Shown: positions 43,877-52,926, counted from the first letter of the stretch. The stretch: 64,000 nucleotides of DNA from Sulfurospirillum sp. (GCA_014859685.1 JACUTU010000005.1:62001-126000); one strand, 5' to 3'. Numbers and translations are program-made. The notes: generated from the letters alone by a model not told the origin.

Positions 43877-45106
43877 ATGCAAAGCTTTTGGACTTACATA
43901 GCAAAAAAGATTTTTAAAAAGATCAAATATGGCAATCTTGTTGTAACTTATCCTGATAATTGTGTGATAATTTATGGTGATGAAGTTGGTAAGCAGATAA
44001 ATTTACACATTCGCAATGGTCGATTTTTTCGCAGATTATTGTTAGAGAGTGATATAGGATTTGCTCAGAGTTATTTGGATGATGAGTTTACATGCAATGA
44101 TCTTGTGGGGCTTATTACGCTTGGTTTGAAAAATTCTCAAGAGCTTGGTATTAAAAGTGATGATACAAAACTTTTTTTTAAATTTAACCTTTTTTCTTCC
44201 TTAAATCTTTTACAGCATCGATTCCATAAAAACACTAAAACACAAGCTAAAAAAAATATTGCAAAACATTATGATCTTTCAAATGATTTTTATACGCTTA
44301 TGCTTGATAAGACCATGATGTATTCAAGCGCTATTTTTGAACGAGCAGATGAACCCTTACATGTAGCGCAATTAAGGAAGATAAAACATCTAGCTGATAA
44401 ATTGCGACTCAAAAAAGGCGATAAAATTTTAGAGATAGGTTCGGGATGGGGTGCTATGGCGTTACATTTAGCACAAGAATGGGGATGTGAAGTAACAACA
44501 GTAACACTCTCACAAGCACAAAAAAAGATGTGTGAAACGCGATTTTTAGAAGCTGGAGTTGAAGAGCGTATCGAGATACTTTTGCAAGATTATCGTGATT
44601 TACAAGGTCAATACGATGCAATTATCGCTGTAGAAATGTTTGAGGCAGTTGGAAAAGAATACTTTGAAGTGTTTTTCAAAAAGTGCGAATCATTGCTTAA
44701 ACCAGATGGCGTGATGGTTATGCAAGTGATTACGATGCCAGATAATCGCTATGAAGCATACGCAAAAAGTACAGATTTTATCCAACAATACATCTTTCCC
44801 GGAGGTCATTTACCATCGGTTGCAAAGATGCTTGAAACAACAGCGGCGCACACAAGACTCAACCTTATCCACCTCGAAGAATTTGGGGAAGATTATGCAA
44901 AAACTTTACAGCATTGGTATAAAAACTTTACAAAAAACAGAGAAAAAATTCGTGCCTTAGGTTTTGATATTTACTTTGAAAAATTATGGGGTTTATATCT
45001 CAATTATTGTGAGGCAGCGTTTGCAACAAAAAATATAAATCTAGTCCAGCTTGCTTTTTCACGAGACGGCAATGATACGAGATTGCACAGAGGTGTTTTA
45101 CAATGA
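43877..45106 (+). CDS. cfa: Cyclopropane-fatty-acyl-phospholipid synthase family methyltransferase
   Basis: Transfers a methylene group from S-adenosylmethionine to unsaturated acyl chains of membrane lipids. Motifs: AKHYDLSNDFYTLMLD, MMYSSAIFE, SAM site LEIGSGWGAMALHLA, VEMFEAVGKEYF and YIFPGGHLPSV. About 409 residues. I start at the ATG at 43877 (MQSFWTYIAKK) because GAGGAG lies 8 bases upstream; the longer frame from 43802 would translate the leader hairpin. Its stop overlaps the DUF3833 gene as ATGA. Similar clusters are part of photo-oxidative stress regulons in other proteobacteria. Confidence 0.92.
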   Translation: MQSFWTYIAKKIFKKIKYGNLVVTYPDNCVIIYGDEVGKQINLHIRNGRFFRRLLLESDIGFAQSYLDDEFTCNDLVGLITLGLKNSQELGIKSDDTKLFFKFNLFSSLNLLQHRFHKNTKTQAKKNIAKHYDLSNDFYTLMLDKTMMYSSAIFERADEPLHVAQLRKIKHLADKLRLKKGDKILEIGSGWGAMALHLAQEWGCEVTTVTLSQAQKKMCETRFLEAGVEERIEILLQDYRDLQGQYDAIIAVEMFEAVGKEYFEVFFKKCESLLKPDGVMVMQVITMPDNRYEAYAKSTDFIQQYIFPGGHLPSVAKMLETTAAHTRLNLIHLEEFGEDYAKTLQHWYKNFTKNREKIRALGFDIYFEKLWGLYLNYCEAAFATKNINLVQLAFSRDGNDTRLHRGVLQ

Positions 45107-45639
45107 AAAGCTTTTTTACAATTGCTACCATAATACTTTTGATTTTTACAGGATGTTCAAAGATGCAAATCGAAGATTTTGATGATAAAAAACCAGAATT
45201 TATTCCACAAGAATATTTTAACGGAACTATGCGAGCCTATGGTGTGGTAAAAGATAGAAGTGGCAAGATAATACGATCTTTTAAAGCTGATATGCAAGGC
45301 TCATGGGATGAAAATGGCGTAGGAACGCTTGATGAATTTTTTGAATACGATGATGGAGAAACGCAAAGACGAGTCTGGACACTCAAACCAAATGGCAAAA
45401 ATCGTTTCATTGGTACAGCGGGTGATATCGTAGGCGAAGCACAGATGATAGCAAATGGTAATACAGTTTTGATAGAATACACGATGCGTATTCCCTACAA
45501 TGGCTCAACGCTAGATATAAATGTGCGAGATTGGTTGCATTTACAAAAAGATGGTGTGATTATCAATCACTCAAAAATGCGTAAATTTGGATTGAAAGTT
45601 GGTGAACTTGTCATTACTATCATCAAAGATTTACCTTAA
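45103..45639 (+). CDS. DUF3833 family lipoprotein
   Basis: 178 residues with a lipoprotein signal peptide; the lipobox is IFTGC with the cysteine at residue 18. The body matches the DUF3833 pattern: YFNGTMRAYGVVKDRSGKI, FKADMQGSW, LDEFFEYDDGETQRRVWTL and GEAQMIANGNTVLIEYTM. The function is unknown; the family regularly follows cyclopropane synthase genes, as here, with a 4-base overlap. Confidence 0.87.
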   Translation: MKSFFTIATIILLIFTGCSKMQIEDFDDKKPEFIPQEYFNGTMRAYGVVKDRSGKIIRSFKADMQGSWDENGVGTLDEFFEYDDGETQRRVWTLKPNGKNRFIGTAGDIVGEAQMIANGNTVLIEYTMRIPYNGSTLDINVRDWLHLQKDGVIINHSKMRKFGLKVGELVITIIKDLP

Positions 45640-45657
45640 AACTTCAAAGGATTACAC

Positions 45658-45921
45658 ATGGAAAAAGCTCTGATAGCAGGCATAGTTCCCGCAAAACTCG
45701 ACACAGAAGTTGGTAAAAAATACATGTACTGTACATGTGGGCGTTCAAAAAATGGTGCATTGTGCGATGGTTCACATGCAGGCACTAAGTTGCGTCCGCG
45801 AGCTTTTACGGCTCAAAGAGAGAGAAGTGTTATCTGTACATGTAAGAAAAGTGCAGAAGCTCCGTTTTGTAGTGGTTCGCACAGAGGTTTAAGCAAAGCA
45901 GACATAGGAAAAATTGCTTAA
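45658..45921 (+). CDS. Double CDGSH iron-sulfur protein
   Basis: 87 residues with two CDGSH-type 2Fe-2S sites, each three Cys and one His: CTCGRSKNGALCDGSH (about 25-40) and CTCKKSAEAPFCSGSH (about 60-75). The second has Ser in place of Asp in the CDGSH core, which is common. Such proteins are small cytoplasmic redox or cluster-transfer proteins. An AAGGA site precedes the ATG, 18 bases after the DUF3833 stop, so it may be co-transcribed. Three TACATGT words fall on its cysteine codons. Confidence 0.92.
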   Translation: MEKALIAGIVPAKLDTEVGKKYMYCTCGRSKNGALCDGSHAGTKLRPRAFTAQRERSVICTCKKSAEAPFCSGSHRGLSKADIGKIA

Positions 45922-46387
45922 TAAAATTATTGAGATATTATTAATCTTATTTGTATAAAGTGCCTTTCTTAATATACAAATTCCTATCAAGTTTATGGCA
46001 TTACATTCGCCCTATCTCTTACAACGCTCAAAGCTTAATGTGCAAATGCAAAAGCTTACATGTAAGAAAACTTTTATGCAACTCAATGCGTATATGCTTT
46101 TTATTGTCGCCTATCTCATTATCGATAAGTGGATATTTTAGGGGGGAGTAATCCCCTTAAGTATTAAAAATATTTTACTTTTATGATTTTATTTTACTTT
46201 TCTTAACTTTTATAACCTCATTTTTTTATTTTGCTTGACTTAAGTCAATGCTTTTTAACCTAATTTTATCTTAATATATTGCAATTTTTTAAAATTAAAA
46301 ATATGAAAGGAGTTTAGGTTATATTACAAATCGGGTCAGTTTTGGTGCCATAGGCAATTTAAGAGACAAGTAAAAAAAGGATGGAAT
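45922..46387. other. Intergenic region upstream of nrfH
   Basis: 466 bases, very AT-rich, no convincing gene. A 66-codon open frame at 45951-46151 has no ribosome site and unlikely composition. One TTACATGTAA word is at 46056. GGGG/CCCC pairing around 46140-46155 could end the CDGSH transcript. The FNR-type site at 46235 and an AAAGGAG at 46310 lie in the nrf leader half. Confidence 0.5.
46235..46248. promoter_or_regulatory. FNR/CRP-family binding site upstream of the nrf operon
   Basis: TTGACTTAAGTCAA is a perfect 14-bp palindrome close to the FNR-type consensus TTGAT-N4-ATCAA, about 140 bases before nrfH. Nitrite and nitrate respiration genes of Campylobacterota are known to be controlled by CRP/FNR-family regulators. 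The regulator itself is not in the window. Confidence 0.65.
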
Positions 46388-46918
46388 GTGAAGAAAAATA
46401 AATTCCTAGTATATACTGCATTAGTAGTTGTAATCATAGCCATCGGGATGTTTGCGTATGTGGTGAAAAGTTCAAAAGCACTTTCATACCTCTCAAGCGA
46501 TCCCGCAGCTTGTATCAACTGCCATGTCATGAATACGCAATATGCAACATGGCAACACAGTTCACATGCGCAAGTCAAATGTATAGAATGTCACTTGCCT
46601 ACTACGGGTATAGTAGATAAGTACATCGCAAAAGCTAGAGACGGCTGGAACCACTCTGTTGCTTTTACACTCAATACTTATGATAATGCGATCAAGATCA
46701 GTGAGAATGGTGCAAAAAGGGTGCAAGACAATTGTATCTCCTGCCATAAAAGCCTCACCTCTGAGATTGTGAGCAATAGTGATAGATACCATCAATTTGA
46801 TGATCCTAGTGTTGCAACAGGAAGAAAATGTTGGGAATGCCACAGCAGTGTTCCACATGGTAAAGTTCGAGGTTTATCGAGTACGCCAAACGCTTTAGGC
46901 GTAAAAGTTGTAAAATAA
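46388..46918 (+). CDS. nrfH: Cytochrome c nitrite reductase small subunit NrfH
   Basis: Membrane-anchored tetrahaem quinol dehydrogenase that passes electrons from menaquinol to NrfA. 176 residues: one N-terminal membrane helix (about 5-26) and four haem motifs, CINCH, CIECH, CISCH and CWECH. Start is GTG, preceded by AAAGGATGG; the in-frame ATG alternatives are absent. First gene of an nrfHAIJ operon, behind an FNR-type site. Confidence 0.96.
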   Translation: MKKNKFLVYTALVVVIIAIGMFAYVVKSSKALSYLSSDPAACINCHVMNTQYATWQHSSHAQVKCIECHLPTTGIVDKYIAKARDGWNHSVAFTLNTYDNAIKISENGAKRVQDNCISCHKSLTSEIVSNSDRYHQFDDPSVATGRKCWECHSSVPHGKVRGLSSTPNALGVKVVK

Positions 46919-46928
46919 AAAGGGAGTT

Positions 46929-48479
46929 ATGATTATGAAATTAAAATTACTGATAGCCACATGTCTTGCTGCGATAGTAGCAATGGGATTGTTGGTGAGC
47001 AATATAAATGCGAAAGAAGAGCAACGAATTGCACTCAACGAAGCACCAAGCATTGCTGGAATAGCAAGCAAAGAAAAAAGTGAAGAATGGGCAAAGTACT
47101 ATCCAAGACAGTTTGATACTTGGAAAAAGACAAAAGAATACGATACATTTACAGATATGCTAGCCAAAGATCCAGCACTTGTTGTGGTGTGGGCTGGTTA
47201 TGCTTTTGCAAAAGATTATAACTCACCACGAGGTCACTACTATGCGTTGCAAGACAATATCAACTCACTAAGAACTGGCGCTCCTGTGGATGGAAAAACA
47301 GGCCCATTGCCAACAGCTTGTTGGACATGTAAATCTCCAGATGTTCCAAGACTTATCGAAGAGCAAGGTGAATTAGAGTTTTTTACAGGCAAATGGTCAA
47401 AATATGGCAGTGAGATTGTGAATTCTATCGGATGTGCAAACTGCCATGATGATAAAACTGCTGCACTTAAGGTGCGTGTGCCACATCTCAATCGTGGGCT
47501 AGAAGCTGCTGGTTTAGCAAAATTTGAAGACTCTACACACCAACAAAAACGCTCACTCGTATGTGCTCAGTGCCATGTTGAATACTACTTCAAAAAAACT
47601 CCATACAAAGACGATAAAGGTGTTGATAAAACAGCTGTCGTAGTTACGCTTCCATGGGCAAATGGTATCGGTAAAGAGGGTAATGCAGGCGTTGAGGGAA
47701 TGATTGAGTATTATGATGGAATTGGTTTTACAGATTGGACGCATAAGATTTCTAAAACAAAAATGCTCAAAGCGCAACACCCTGGATTTGAATTTTTTCA
47801 AACAGGTATCCACGGTCAAAAAGGTCTTGCTTGTGCAGATTGCCATATGCCTTATACACAAGAAGGTTCGGTGAAGTATTCTGACCACCAAGTTTTAGAA
47901 AATCCACTCAATGCTATGGATCGTACATGTAGCAATTGTCACAGAGAAGGTGAAGCGAAACTAAAAAATATCGTAAGACAAAAATACGATAGAAAAGAAT
48001 TTCTATCAAAAATCGCTTTTGATAATCTCGGTAAATTACACCTAGAAACTGGCAAGGCAATCGAGCTTGGTGCGAGTGATGAAGAACTTAAAGATGTTCG
48101 TACTTTAATCCGTCATGGACAATTTAAAGCAGATATGGCGGTTGCGGCACATGCTAACTACTTCCATGCTCCTGAAGAGACATTAAGATTACTTTCAGCT
48201 GCAAATGAAGATGCACAAAATGGTCGTTTGCTTCTTGTTAAAGTATTGGCAAAATATGGTGCGATAGATTATATAGCTCCAGATTTTGATACAAAAGAGA
48301 AAGCGCAAAAAATAGTTGGTATAGATTTAGCAAAACTTGCTGTCGAAAAAATGAACTTCAAACTTACACTTGAACAAGAGTGGAAAAAAGAAGCAAAAGC
48401 AACAGGTCGTGCAAATCCAGAACTTTACAAAGATGCAGATACCATCAATGATGGTAAATCATCTTGGAATAAAAAGTAA
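46929..48479 (+). CDS. nrfA: Cytochrome c nitrite reductase catalytic subunit NrfA
   Basis: Periplasmic pentahaem enzyme reducing nitrite to ammonium with six electrons. 516 residues with signal peptide (1-28). The active-site haem motif is CWTCK, with lysine as haem ligand; four CXXCH motifs follow: CANCH, CAQCH, CADCH and CSNCH. Only one CXXCK is seen, so the maturation factor NrfI downstream is expected to be the dedicated haem lyase. Ribosome site AAAGGGAG. A 12-bp hairpin follows its stop. Confidence 0.97.
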   Translation: MIMKLKLLIATCLAAIVAMGLLVSNINAKEEQRIALNEAPSIAGIASKEKSEEWAKYYPRQFDTWKKTKEYDTFTDMLAKDPALVVVWAGYAFAKDYNSPRGHYYALQDNINSLRTGAPVDGKTGPLPTACWTCKSPDVPRLIEEQGELEFFTGKWSKYGSEIVNSIGCANCHDDKTAALKVRVPHLNRGLEAAGLAKFEDSTHQQKRSLVCAQCHVEYYFKKTPYKDDKGVDKTAVVVTLPWANGIGKEGNAGVEGMIEYYDGIGFTDWTHKISKTKMLKAQHPGFEFFQTGIHGQKGLACADCHMPYTQEGSVKYSDHQVLENPLNAMDRTCSNCHREGEAKLKNIVRQKYDRKEFLSKIAFDNLGKLHLETGKAIELGASDEELKDVRTLIRHGQFKADMAVAAHANYFHAPEETLRLLSAANEDAQNGRLLLVKVLAKYGAIDYIAPDFDTKEKAQKIVGIDLAKLAVEKMNFKLTLEQEWKKEAKATGRANPELYKDADTINDGKSSWNKK

Positions 48480-48486
48480 ACTCCCA

Positions 48487-48514
48487 ATGACAAAGGGATT
48501 GTTCCCTTTGTCAT
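48487..48514 (+). promoter_or_regulatory. Intercistronic hairpin between nrfA and nrfI
   Basis: ATGACAAAGGGA (48487-48498) and its exact inverse (48503-48514) form a 12-bp stem with loop TTGT, 7 bases after the nrfA stop and 19 before the nrfI GTG. There is no long T-tract. It probably protects the nrfHA message or lowers nrfI expression, as intercistronic hairpins do. Confidence 0.65.
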
Positions 48515-48532
48515 CTTCTGTAAAGGAAATAT

Positions 48533-51211
48533 GTGTTTTTTAAATGGATTGGCTCATACGCTATGACCTATCTTTTGCTTGTTGTCATAGCCATAAGCTG
48601 TGCGGCGGCAACTTTTATCGAAAATGATTTTGGTACGCTAGCTGCTAGATCCTTGGTGTATGAATCATTATGGTTTGAGGCACTATTGGCTTTGAGTATG
48701 TTCAATCTAACGGTACTTATAATCCAAACAAAGATGTATAAAACTTTTGCCAAATTTTTGATACACGCTTCTTTAATAGTGATCCTTTTTGCATCCTTTT
48801 TGACCCGTTATTTGGGGTTTGAGGGTATGATGTTCATTAGTGAAAAGAGCTATGCTAACACAGTTGTAAGTGCAAAAAATTATATAGAAATTTGGCTTGA
48901 AAAAGAAAATTTACGAGTGCATAAACGATTTGCTTTTGAAGCGCATCCTTTTTCAAAAACACTCCATAAAACCCTAGTATTTGATGGTAAAAATTACGAG
49001 ATAGAAGCCTTTGTGAAAGATATTGTAAAAAAAGCAAGAAACTTAGAAGCGAAAGTAGTTGTAAACATAAAAAGCGAGGATTTTCAAGATATTTTTGAAA
49101 TGGTTGTTACGCCAAACAAGATCACAACACCCATTTCAAAGATATCACACGACTTACATGTAAGTGTTCGACACGGCTCAATCGCTGTGCAAACACCTTT
49201 TCGCATTACGCTAGATGATTTTATCTTGAAAAAATACCCTGGATCTAATTATCCAAGTGAATACTTAAGCAAAGTAACTTTTTTTGATGAGCGATTTGGT
49301 GAAAGATTTTCAACACTTATAACTATGAACCAGCCATTGAGTTATAAAGGGTATAAATTTTTTCAAACTTCTTACGCACCAGATGAAAAAGGCACGATTC
49401 TTTCAATCAATAAAGACCCTGGTAAAATTCCAACTTATATAGGCTATGGGCTTCTATGTTTGGGATTGCTTTTGAGTTTATTTACAAAAAATAGCCATTT
49501 AGCGGAACTTTTTGGTCGTGTTTCAAAAGCTACATTCACGCTTTTTGTGTGTAGTTTTTTGTACGAACCATTGCAGGCAAACACGCCTTATATGCAAAAT
49601 TATCTTGATGAATATAAAATCCAATCAAAAAGTGTTGCTAGAGAATTTGGTAATCTACATGTACAATCTTTGGGACGAATGCAACCTGTCGATACACTTT
49701 CGCAAAATATTCTTTACAAATTTTCAAAGAAAAATTCATGGCATGGGATGGATGCAAACCAAATCATTTTAGGTATGCTAGTGCGTCCTGATATTTGGAA
49801 GAAAATGCCTCTTTTTGCTATCAAATCACCCGCTTTAAAAAAGATATTGCATAAAGAAAAAACAACCTCATATGTAGCTATCAATGATCTTTTCGATGCA
49901 AATAAAAAATATCTTCTTACAGATACACTCAAGGAAGCTTCGACCATCAAGCCCTCACAGCAAGGGACTTTACACAAAGAAGCTTTGCGGATGAATGAAC
50001 ACTTAGAGATAGCAAATATGGTTTTTGGTGCGACACTTTTTGCATTATTTCCTGATACAAAAAATCATACAAATCAATGGAGAGATTTTCAATCACTCTG
50101 GCAGGATATGGATGAGAGTCAAAGTAAAATAGTACAAGCAGATGCAAGTTCATTTTTGCAAGCTATGTATGCTCGAGACTTTATAAAAGCAAGCTTACAT
50201 GTAAAGGCGATTGATACATTCCAGCAAAAGTATGGAGGCGATCTTTTGCTCTCAGCTCAAAAAGTACAATATGAGATATTTTGGAATAAGCTCCAACTTT
50301 TTCTGAAACTTACATTTACTTATCTTTTTGTAGGACTAATTGCTTTGATGCTTGCATTTGGCAGTGTTTTTAGTGAAAAATTAAGAAAACTAAAACTCGT
50401 TACAATACTCGGTAGCTTGATATTTCTGCTTTTTTGTGTGCATCTTGTAGGGCTTGCAAGCAGATGGTATTTAAGCGGGCATGCACCTATGAGTGACACC
50501 TATGAATCAATGCTCTACATCTCATTTTCAGCACTTTTATGTGGATTATTTTTTAAGAAATCACTCTTTGCGTTGAGTGCTTCTGTACTGATGGCGTCGA
50601 TGTTTTTATTGGGAGCCCATCTTTCACTTGTGGATCCGCAAATCACAACACTCGTACCCGTACTCAAATCTTTTTGGCTCACGCTACATGTATCAGTGAT
50701 CGCCGGAAGTTATGGATTTTTGGGTGTTGGAGCATTGATAGGGGGTTTTGTACTCATACTTTTTGCTACGCGTTACAAACAAAAAGTTATTATCGATAAA
50801 CAGATCTCCTTTTTGAGTGATATCAATGAAATAGCGATTTACATAGGACTTGTTTTGCTTCTTATTGGCAATACTTTGGGAGCTATCTGGGCAAATGAAA
50901 GTTGGGGACGATACTGGGGTTGGGATCCAAAAGAAACTTGGACTTTTATCTCTATAGTGGTCTATACCGCACTTTCACATCTCAAACATTTACATCTTGT
51001 AGATTTTCACTACTGGTTTAATGCGTTTTCACTTGTAAGCTTCGCGAGTGTACTTATGACCTATTTTGGGGTAAATTATTATCTAGCAGGCATGCATTCT
51101 TATGCAACAGGTGATCTAGTACCTATTCCTGCTTGGGTGTATGTGAGCGTTTTGTTTGTGGGATTTTTAATCATAGTTTCGATTGCAAAAAGAAAAAATT
51201 TAAAAGGATGA
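48533..51211 (+). CDS. nrfI: Fused cytochrome c maturation protein CcsBA, NrfI type
   Basis: System II haem exporter and lyase, 892 residues, with ResB/CcsB and ResC/CcsA halves in one chain. The N-terminal half has membrane helices and a large periplasmic loop; the C-terminal half carries the haem-handling WWD motif WANESWGRYWGWDPKETW and the flanking histidine regions (GHAPMSDTYESM, HVSVIAGSYG, LSHLKHLH). Its place after nrfHA matches Wolinella NrfI, the lyase that attaches haem to the CXXCK motif. Start is GTG with AAAGGA upstream; an overlapping ATG is out of frame. Confidence 0.93.
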   Translation: MFFKWIGSYAMTYLLLVVIAISCAAATFIENDFGTLAARSLVYESLWFEALLALSMFNLTVLIIQTKMYKTFAKFLIHASLIVILFASFLTRYLGFEGMMFISEKSYANTVVSAKNYIEIWLEKENLRVHKRFAFEAHPFSKTLHKTLVFDGKNYEIEAFVKDIVKKARNLEAKVVVNIKSEDFQDIFEMVVTPNKITTPISKISHDLHVSVRHGSIAVQTPFRITLDDFILKKYPGSNYPSEYLSKVTFFDERFGERFSTLITMNQPLSYKGYKFFQTSYAPDEKGTILSINKDPGKIPTYIGYGLLCLGLLLSLFTKNSHLAELFGRVSKATFTLFVCSFLYEPLQANTPYMQNYLDEYKIQSKSVAREFGNLHVQSLGRMQPVDTLSQNILYKFSKKNSWHGMDANQIILGMLVRPDIWKKMPLFAIKSPALKKILHKEKTTSYVAINDLFDANKKYLLTDTLKEASTIKPSQQGTLHKEALRMNEHLEIANMVFGATLFALFPDTKNHTNQWRDFQSLWQDMDESQSKIVQADASSFLQAMYARDFIKASLHVKAIDTFQQKYGGDLLLSAQKVQYEIFWNKLQLFLKLTFTYLFVGLIALMLAFGSVFSEKLRKLKLVTILGSLIFLLFCVHLVGLASRWYLSGHAPMSDTYESMLYISFSALLCGLFFKKSLFALSASVLMASMFLLGAHLSLVDPQITTLVPVLKSFWLTLHVSVIAGSYGFLGVGALIGGFVLILFATRYKQKVIIDKQISFLSDINEIAIYIGLVLLLIGNTLGAIWANESWGRYWGWDPKETWTFISIVVYTALSHLKHLHLVDFHYWFNAFSLVSFASVLMTYFGVNYYLAGMHSYATGDLVPIPAWVYVSVLFVGFLIIVSIAKRKNLKG

Positions 51212-51213
51212 AG

Positions 51214-51528
51214 ATGAAAAAAATTATATTATTGGGCTTTATAAGCCTCTGTTTAAGCTTGAGTGTTTATGCTAATTCTAGCCCATATTATGGGGGTGTT
51301 GCCAAAGAGGTGATCCACGCAGGCGGTTACACTTATATACTTGTTGCAGAAAAAAATGCAGGTAATTTTTGGGCGGCAGTAAGCGGCACAGATGTCAAAG
51401 TAGGGGATGAAGTAAGGTTTCAAAAAGAGTTTGTTGCAAAAAAATTCCACTCTCAAGAGTTAAATCGCGATTTTGATGAGTTGATGTTCGCTTCTGGTAT
51501 CGAATATAAAGTACAAGATAAAAAATAG
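51214..51528 (+). CDS. nrfJ: Small periplasmic protein, NrfJ-like
   Basis: About 104 residues: signal peptide (MKKIILLGFISLCLSLSVYA) and a small beta-rich domain (YYGGVAKEVIHAGGYTYILV, FWAAVSGTDVKVGDEVRF) resembling a GG-containing OB-like fold found in exported proteins. It is the fourth gene of the operon, as nrfJ is in Wolinella nrfHAIJ; the name rests on position and size. The ATG at 51214 has AAAGGA 5 bases upstream; a longer frame from 51133 lies inside nrfI. Confidence 0.7.
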   Translation: MKKIILLGFISLCLSLSVYANSSPYYGGVAKEVIHAGGYTYILVAEKNAGNFWAAVSGTDVKVGDEVRFQKEFVAKKFHSQELNRDFDELMFASGIEYKVQDKK

Positions 51529-51543
51529 CTTACATGTAAGGTG

Positions 51544-52328
51544 CTAAAAAGTGGCACCTTGTATGTCTAATCGTAGTTTTTCGATAGCTTTTTCTTTGGC
51601 TTTTGCTTCAAGCATAATGTCTATATTTTTTAACCTTTCCCCAAACATTTCATAAAGAGCTAAAAAATCCTCCTTCAAGATTAAATCCCCGTGATTGCCA
51701 AATTTGCCTTCACCCTTAGAGGAAAGATGAATTTTTGCCCGTCTTGTTTTATAACTTGCTAAAAAGTCCTCAACATTAAAGACGCTTTGATTGAGTGAAT
51801 GGTGATAGATGTCAAAAACAAAAGGGATACCAAGATGCGAACAAAGTGGCAAAATTTCATTTGCACTATAAGTTTTTTCATCATTTTCCAAAGCCAATCT
51901 CTCTTTGAGCCAACTATTTGCTTCAATAGTCTCCTCAAGTCTTTGCAACGCACTTTCTTTATCTCCATATGCACCACCACCATGAATGAGAATGATACCA
52001 TTTTCATCAATTCCTAAAGTATCAAATAGCCAAAAAGACGCCTTGAGTTCTGCTAAAGAATTTTCTATAATCATAGTATGCAAAGAGTTTAAGACTGTGT
52101 ATTGCCCTGGATGCTGGGTTATACGAATATCAAAATCTTGTAATCTTTCTTTGGTTGCTTCCAAAATATAAGTAAGATCTGCGAGCCAACAAGGATCAAA
52201 GTTTTTATGCGATATAAAAGGAATAAAACTGTTGCCAAGGCGAAAAGTTGTGAGTTTTTGCTCTTTAGCTAATGCAAGTAACGAGATAAAATCTTCTGCA
52301 TTTTGTTTGGTTTTTTGAAGAAAAAATG
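51544..52328 (-). pseudogene. uvsE: UV damage endonuclease (UvdE family), 5'-truncated remnant
   Basis: UvdE is a metal-dependent TIM-barrel nuclease that nicks next to UV photoproducts. The C-terminal part is well preserved: RLGNSFIPFISHKNFD, RITQHPGQYTVLNS, ILIHGGGAYGDKE, IPFVFDIYHHSLN, KIHLSSKGEGKFGNHGDL and DIMLEAKAKEKA. Upstream the frame runs back through FISLLALAKEQ straight into the REP palindrome at 52329 without any ATG or GTG. The first TIM-barrel strand and helix (roughly 50-70 residues) are missing. A TTG at 52164 would give 206 residues without several metal-site residues. I read it as a broken gene. Confidence 0.75.
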
Positions 52329-52386
52329 AAAAATGGGGACAGGCTACTTTTTTGATTTCATAAAAAAGTAGCCTGTCCCCATTTTT
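52329..52386 (-). repeat. REP-like palindrome 3, between mogA and the uvdE remnant
   Basis: Arms of 25 bases (52329-52353 and 52362-52386) are perfect inverted copies, AAAAATGGGGACAGGCTAC plus T-tract. The loop is GATTTCAT, the reverse complement of the loop in elements 1 and 2, so this copy is in the opposite orientation. It starts 10 bases after the mogA stop, with a TTACATGTAA word between, and abuts the uvdE coding remnant. Confidence 0.85.
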
Positions 52387-52395
52387 TACATGTAA

Positions 52396-52926
52396 CTATT
52401 TTTTAGGTCTGAATGCTTTTATGACTGCTTCATTGCATTCAAGATATGCTCCGCCGATAAGGTCGATGCAGTAAGGCACTGCTGGAAAAACAGCATCTAG
52501 ACACTCTCGTATGGATTTTGGTTTTCCAGGAAGATTGATGATAAGCGATTTTCCTCTGATACCGGCTGTTTGCCTTGAGAGTATTGCCGTCGGTACATAT
52601 TTGAGGCTTACTTGACGCATTAGTTCACCAAAACCTGGCATCATCTTTTGACAAACTGCTATAGTAGCTTCAGGTGTCACATCTTTTGGATCAGGTCCTG
52701 TGCCTCCTGTTGTTACTATGAGGCAACAATTATGTTCATCTGCCATCTGTATCAATTTTTGCTCTATCAGCTCCTGCTTATCGGGTATCACTTCATAGAC
52801 ATATTCAAACTCATTGAGCAAATAATCTTGCAAGGTTTCGATAATAGCTTTTCCAGAGATATCCTCATAAATCCCTGCACTAGCTCGATCTGAAAGTGTC
52901 AAGATGCCTATCTTTATTTTTTGCAT
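52396..52926 (-). CDS. mogA: Molybdopterin adenylyltransferase, MogA/MoaB family
   Basis: Adenylates molybdopterin before molybdenum insertion in cofactor synthesis. 176 residues. Motifs: IGILTLSDRASAGIYEDISG at the start, TTGGTGPDPKDVTPEAT (about 75-91) and NLPGKPKSIRECLDAVFPAV (about 135-154). I use the ATG at 52926 because AAGGAAC lies 5 bases upstream; the 22 residues of the longer frame do not fit the family. Molybdoenzymes such as nitrate reductase would be the users. Confidence 0.93.
   Translation of the reverse strand: MQKIKIGILTLSDRASAGIYEDISGKAIIETLQDYLLNEFEYVYEVIPDKQELIEQKLIQMADEHNCCLIVTTGGTGPDPKDVTPEATIAVCQKMMPGFGELMRQVSLKYVPTAILSRQTAGIRGKSLIINLPGKPKSIRECLDAVFPAVPYCIDLIGGAYLECNEAVIKAFRPKK

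Noticed and set aside
45951-46151. 66-codon frame in the nrf upstream region
   Set aside because: No ribosome site, unlikely composition and no resemblance to any family; treated as non-coding.
33128-52386. Repeated palindromes as a CRISPR array
   Set aside because: The copies are many kilobases apart, self-complementary and without spacer units; no cas genes are present.
52164-52392. Read-through from mogA into the uvdE remnant as a fusion protein
   Set aside because: The two are in the same frame, but mogA has a normal stop at its family length and the palindrome between them would terminate transcription.
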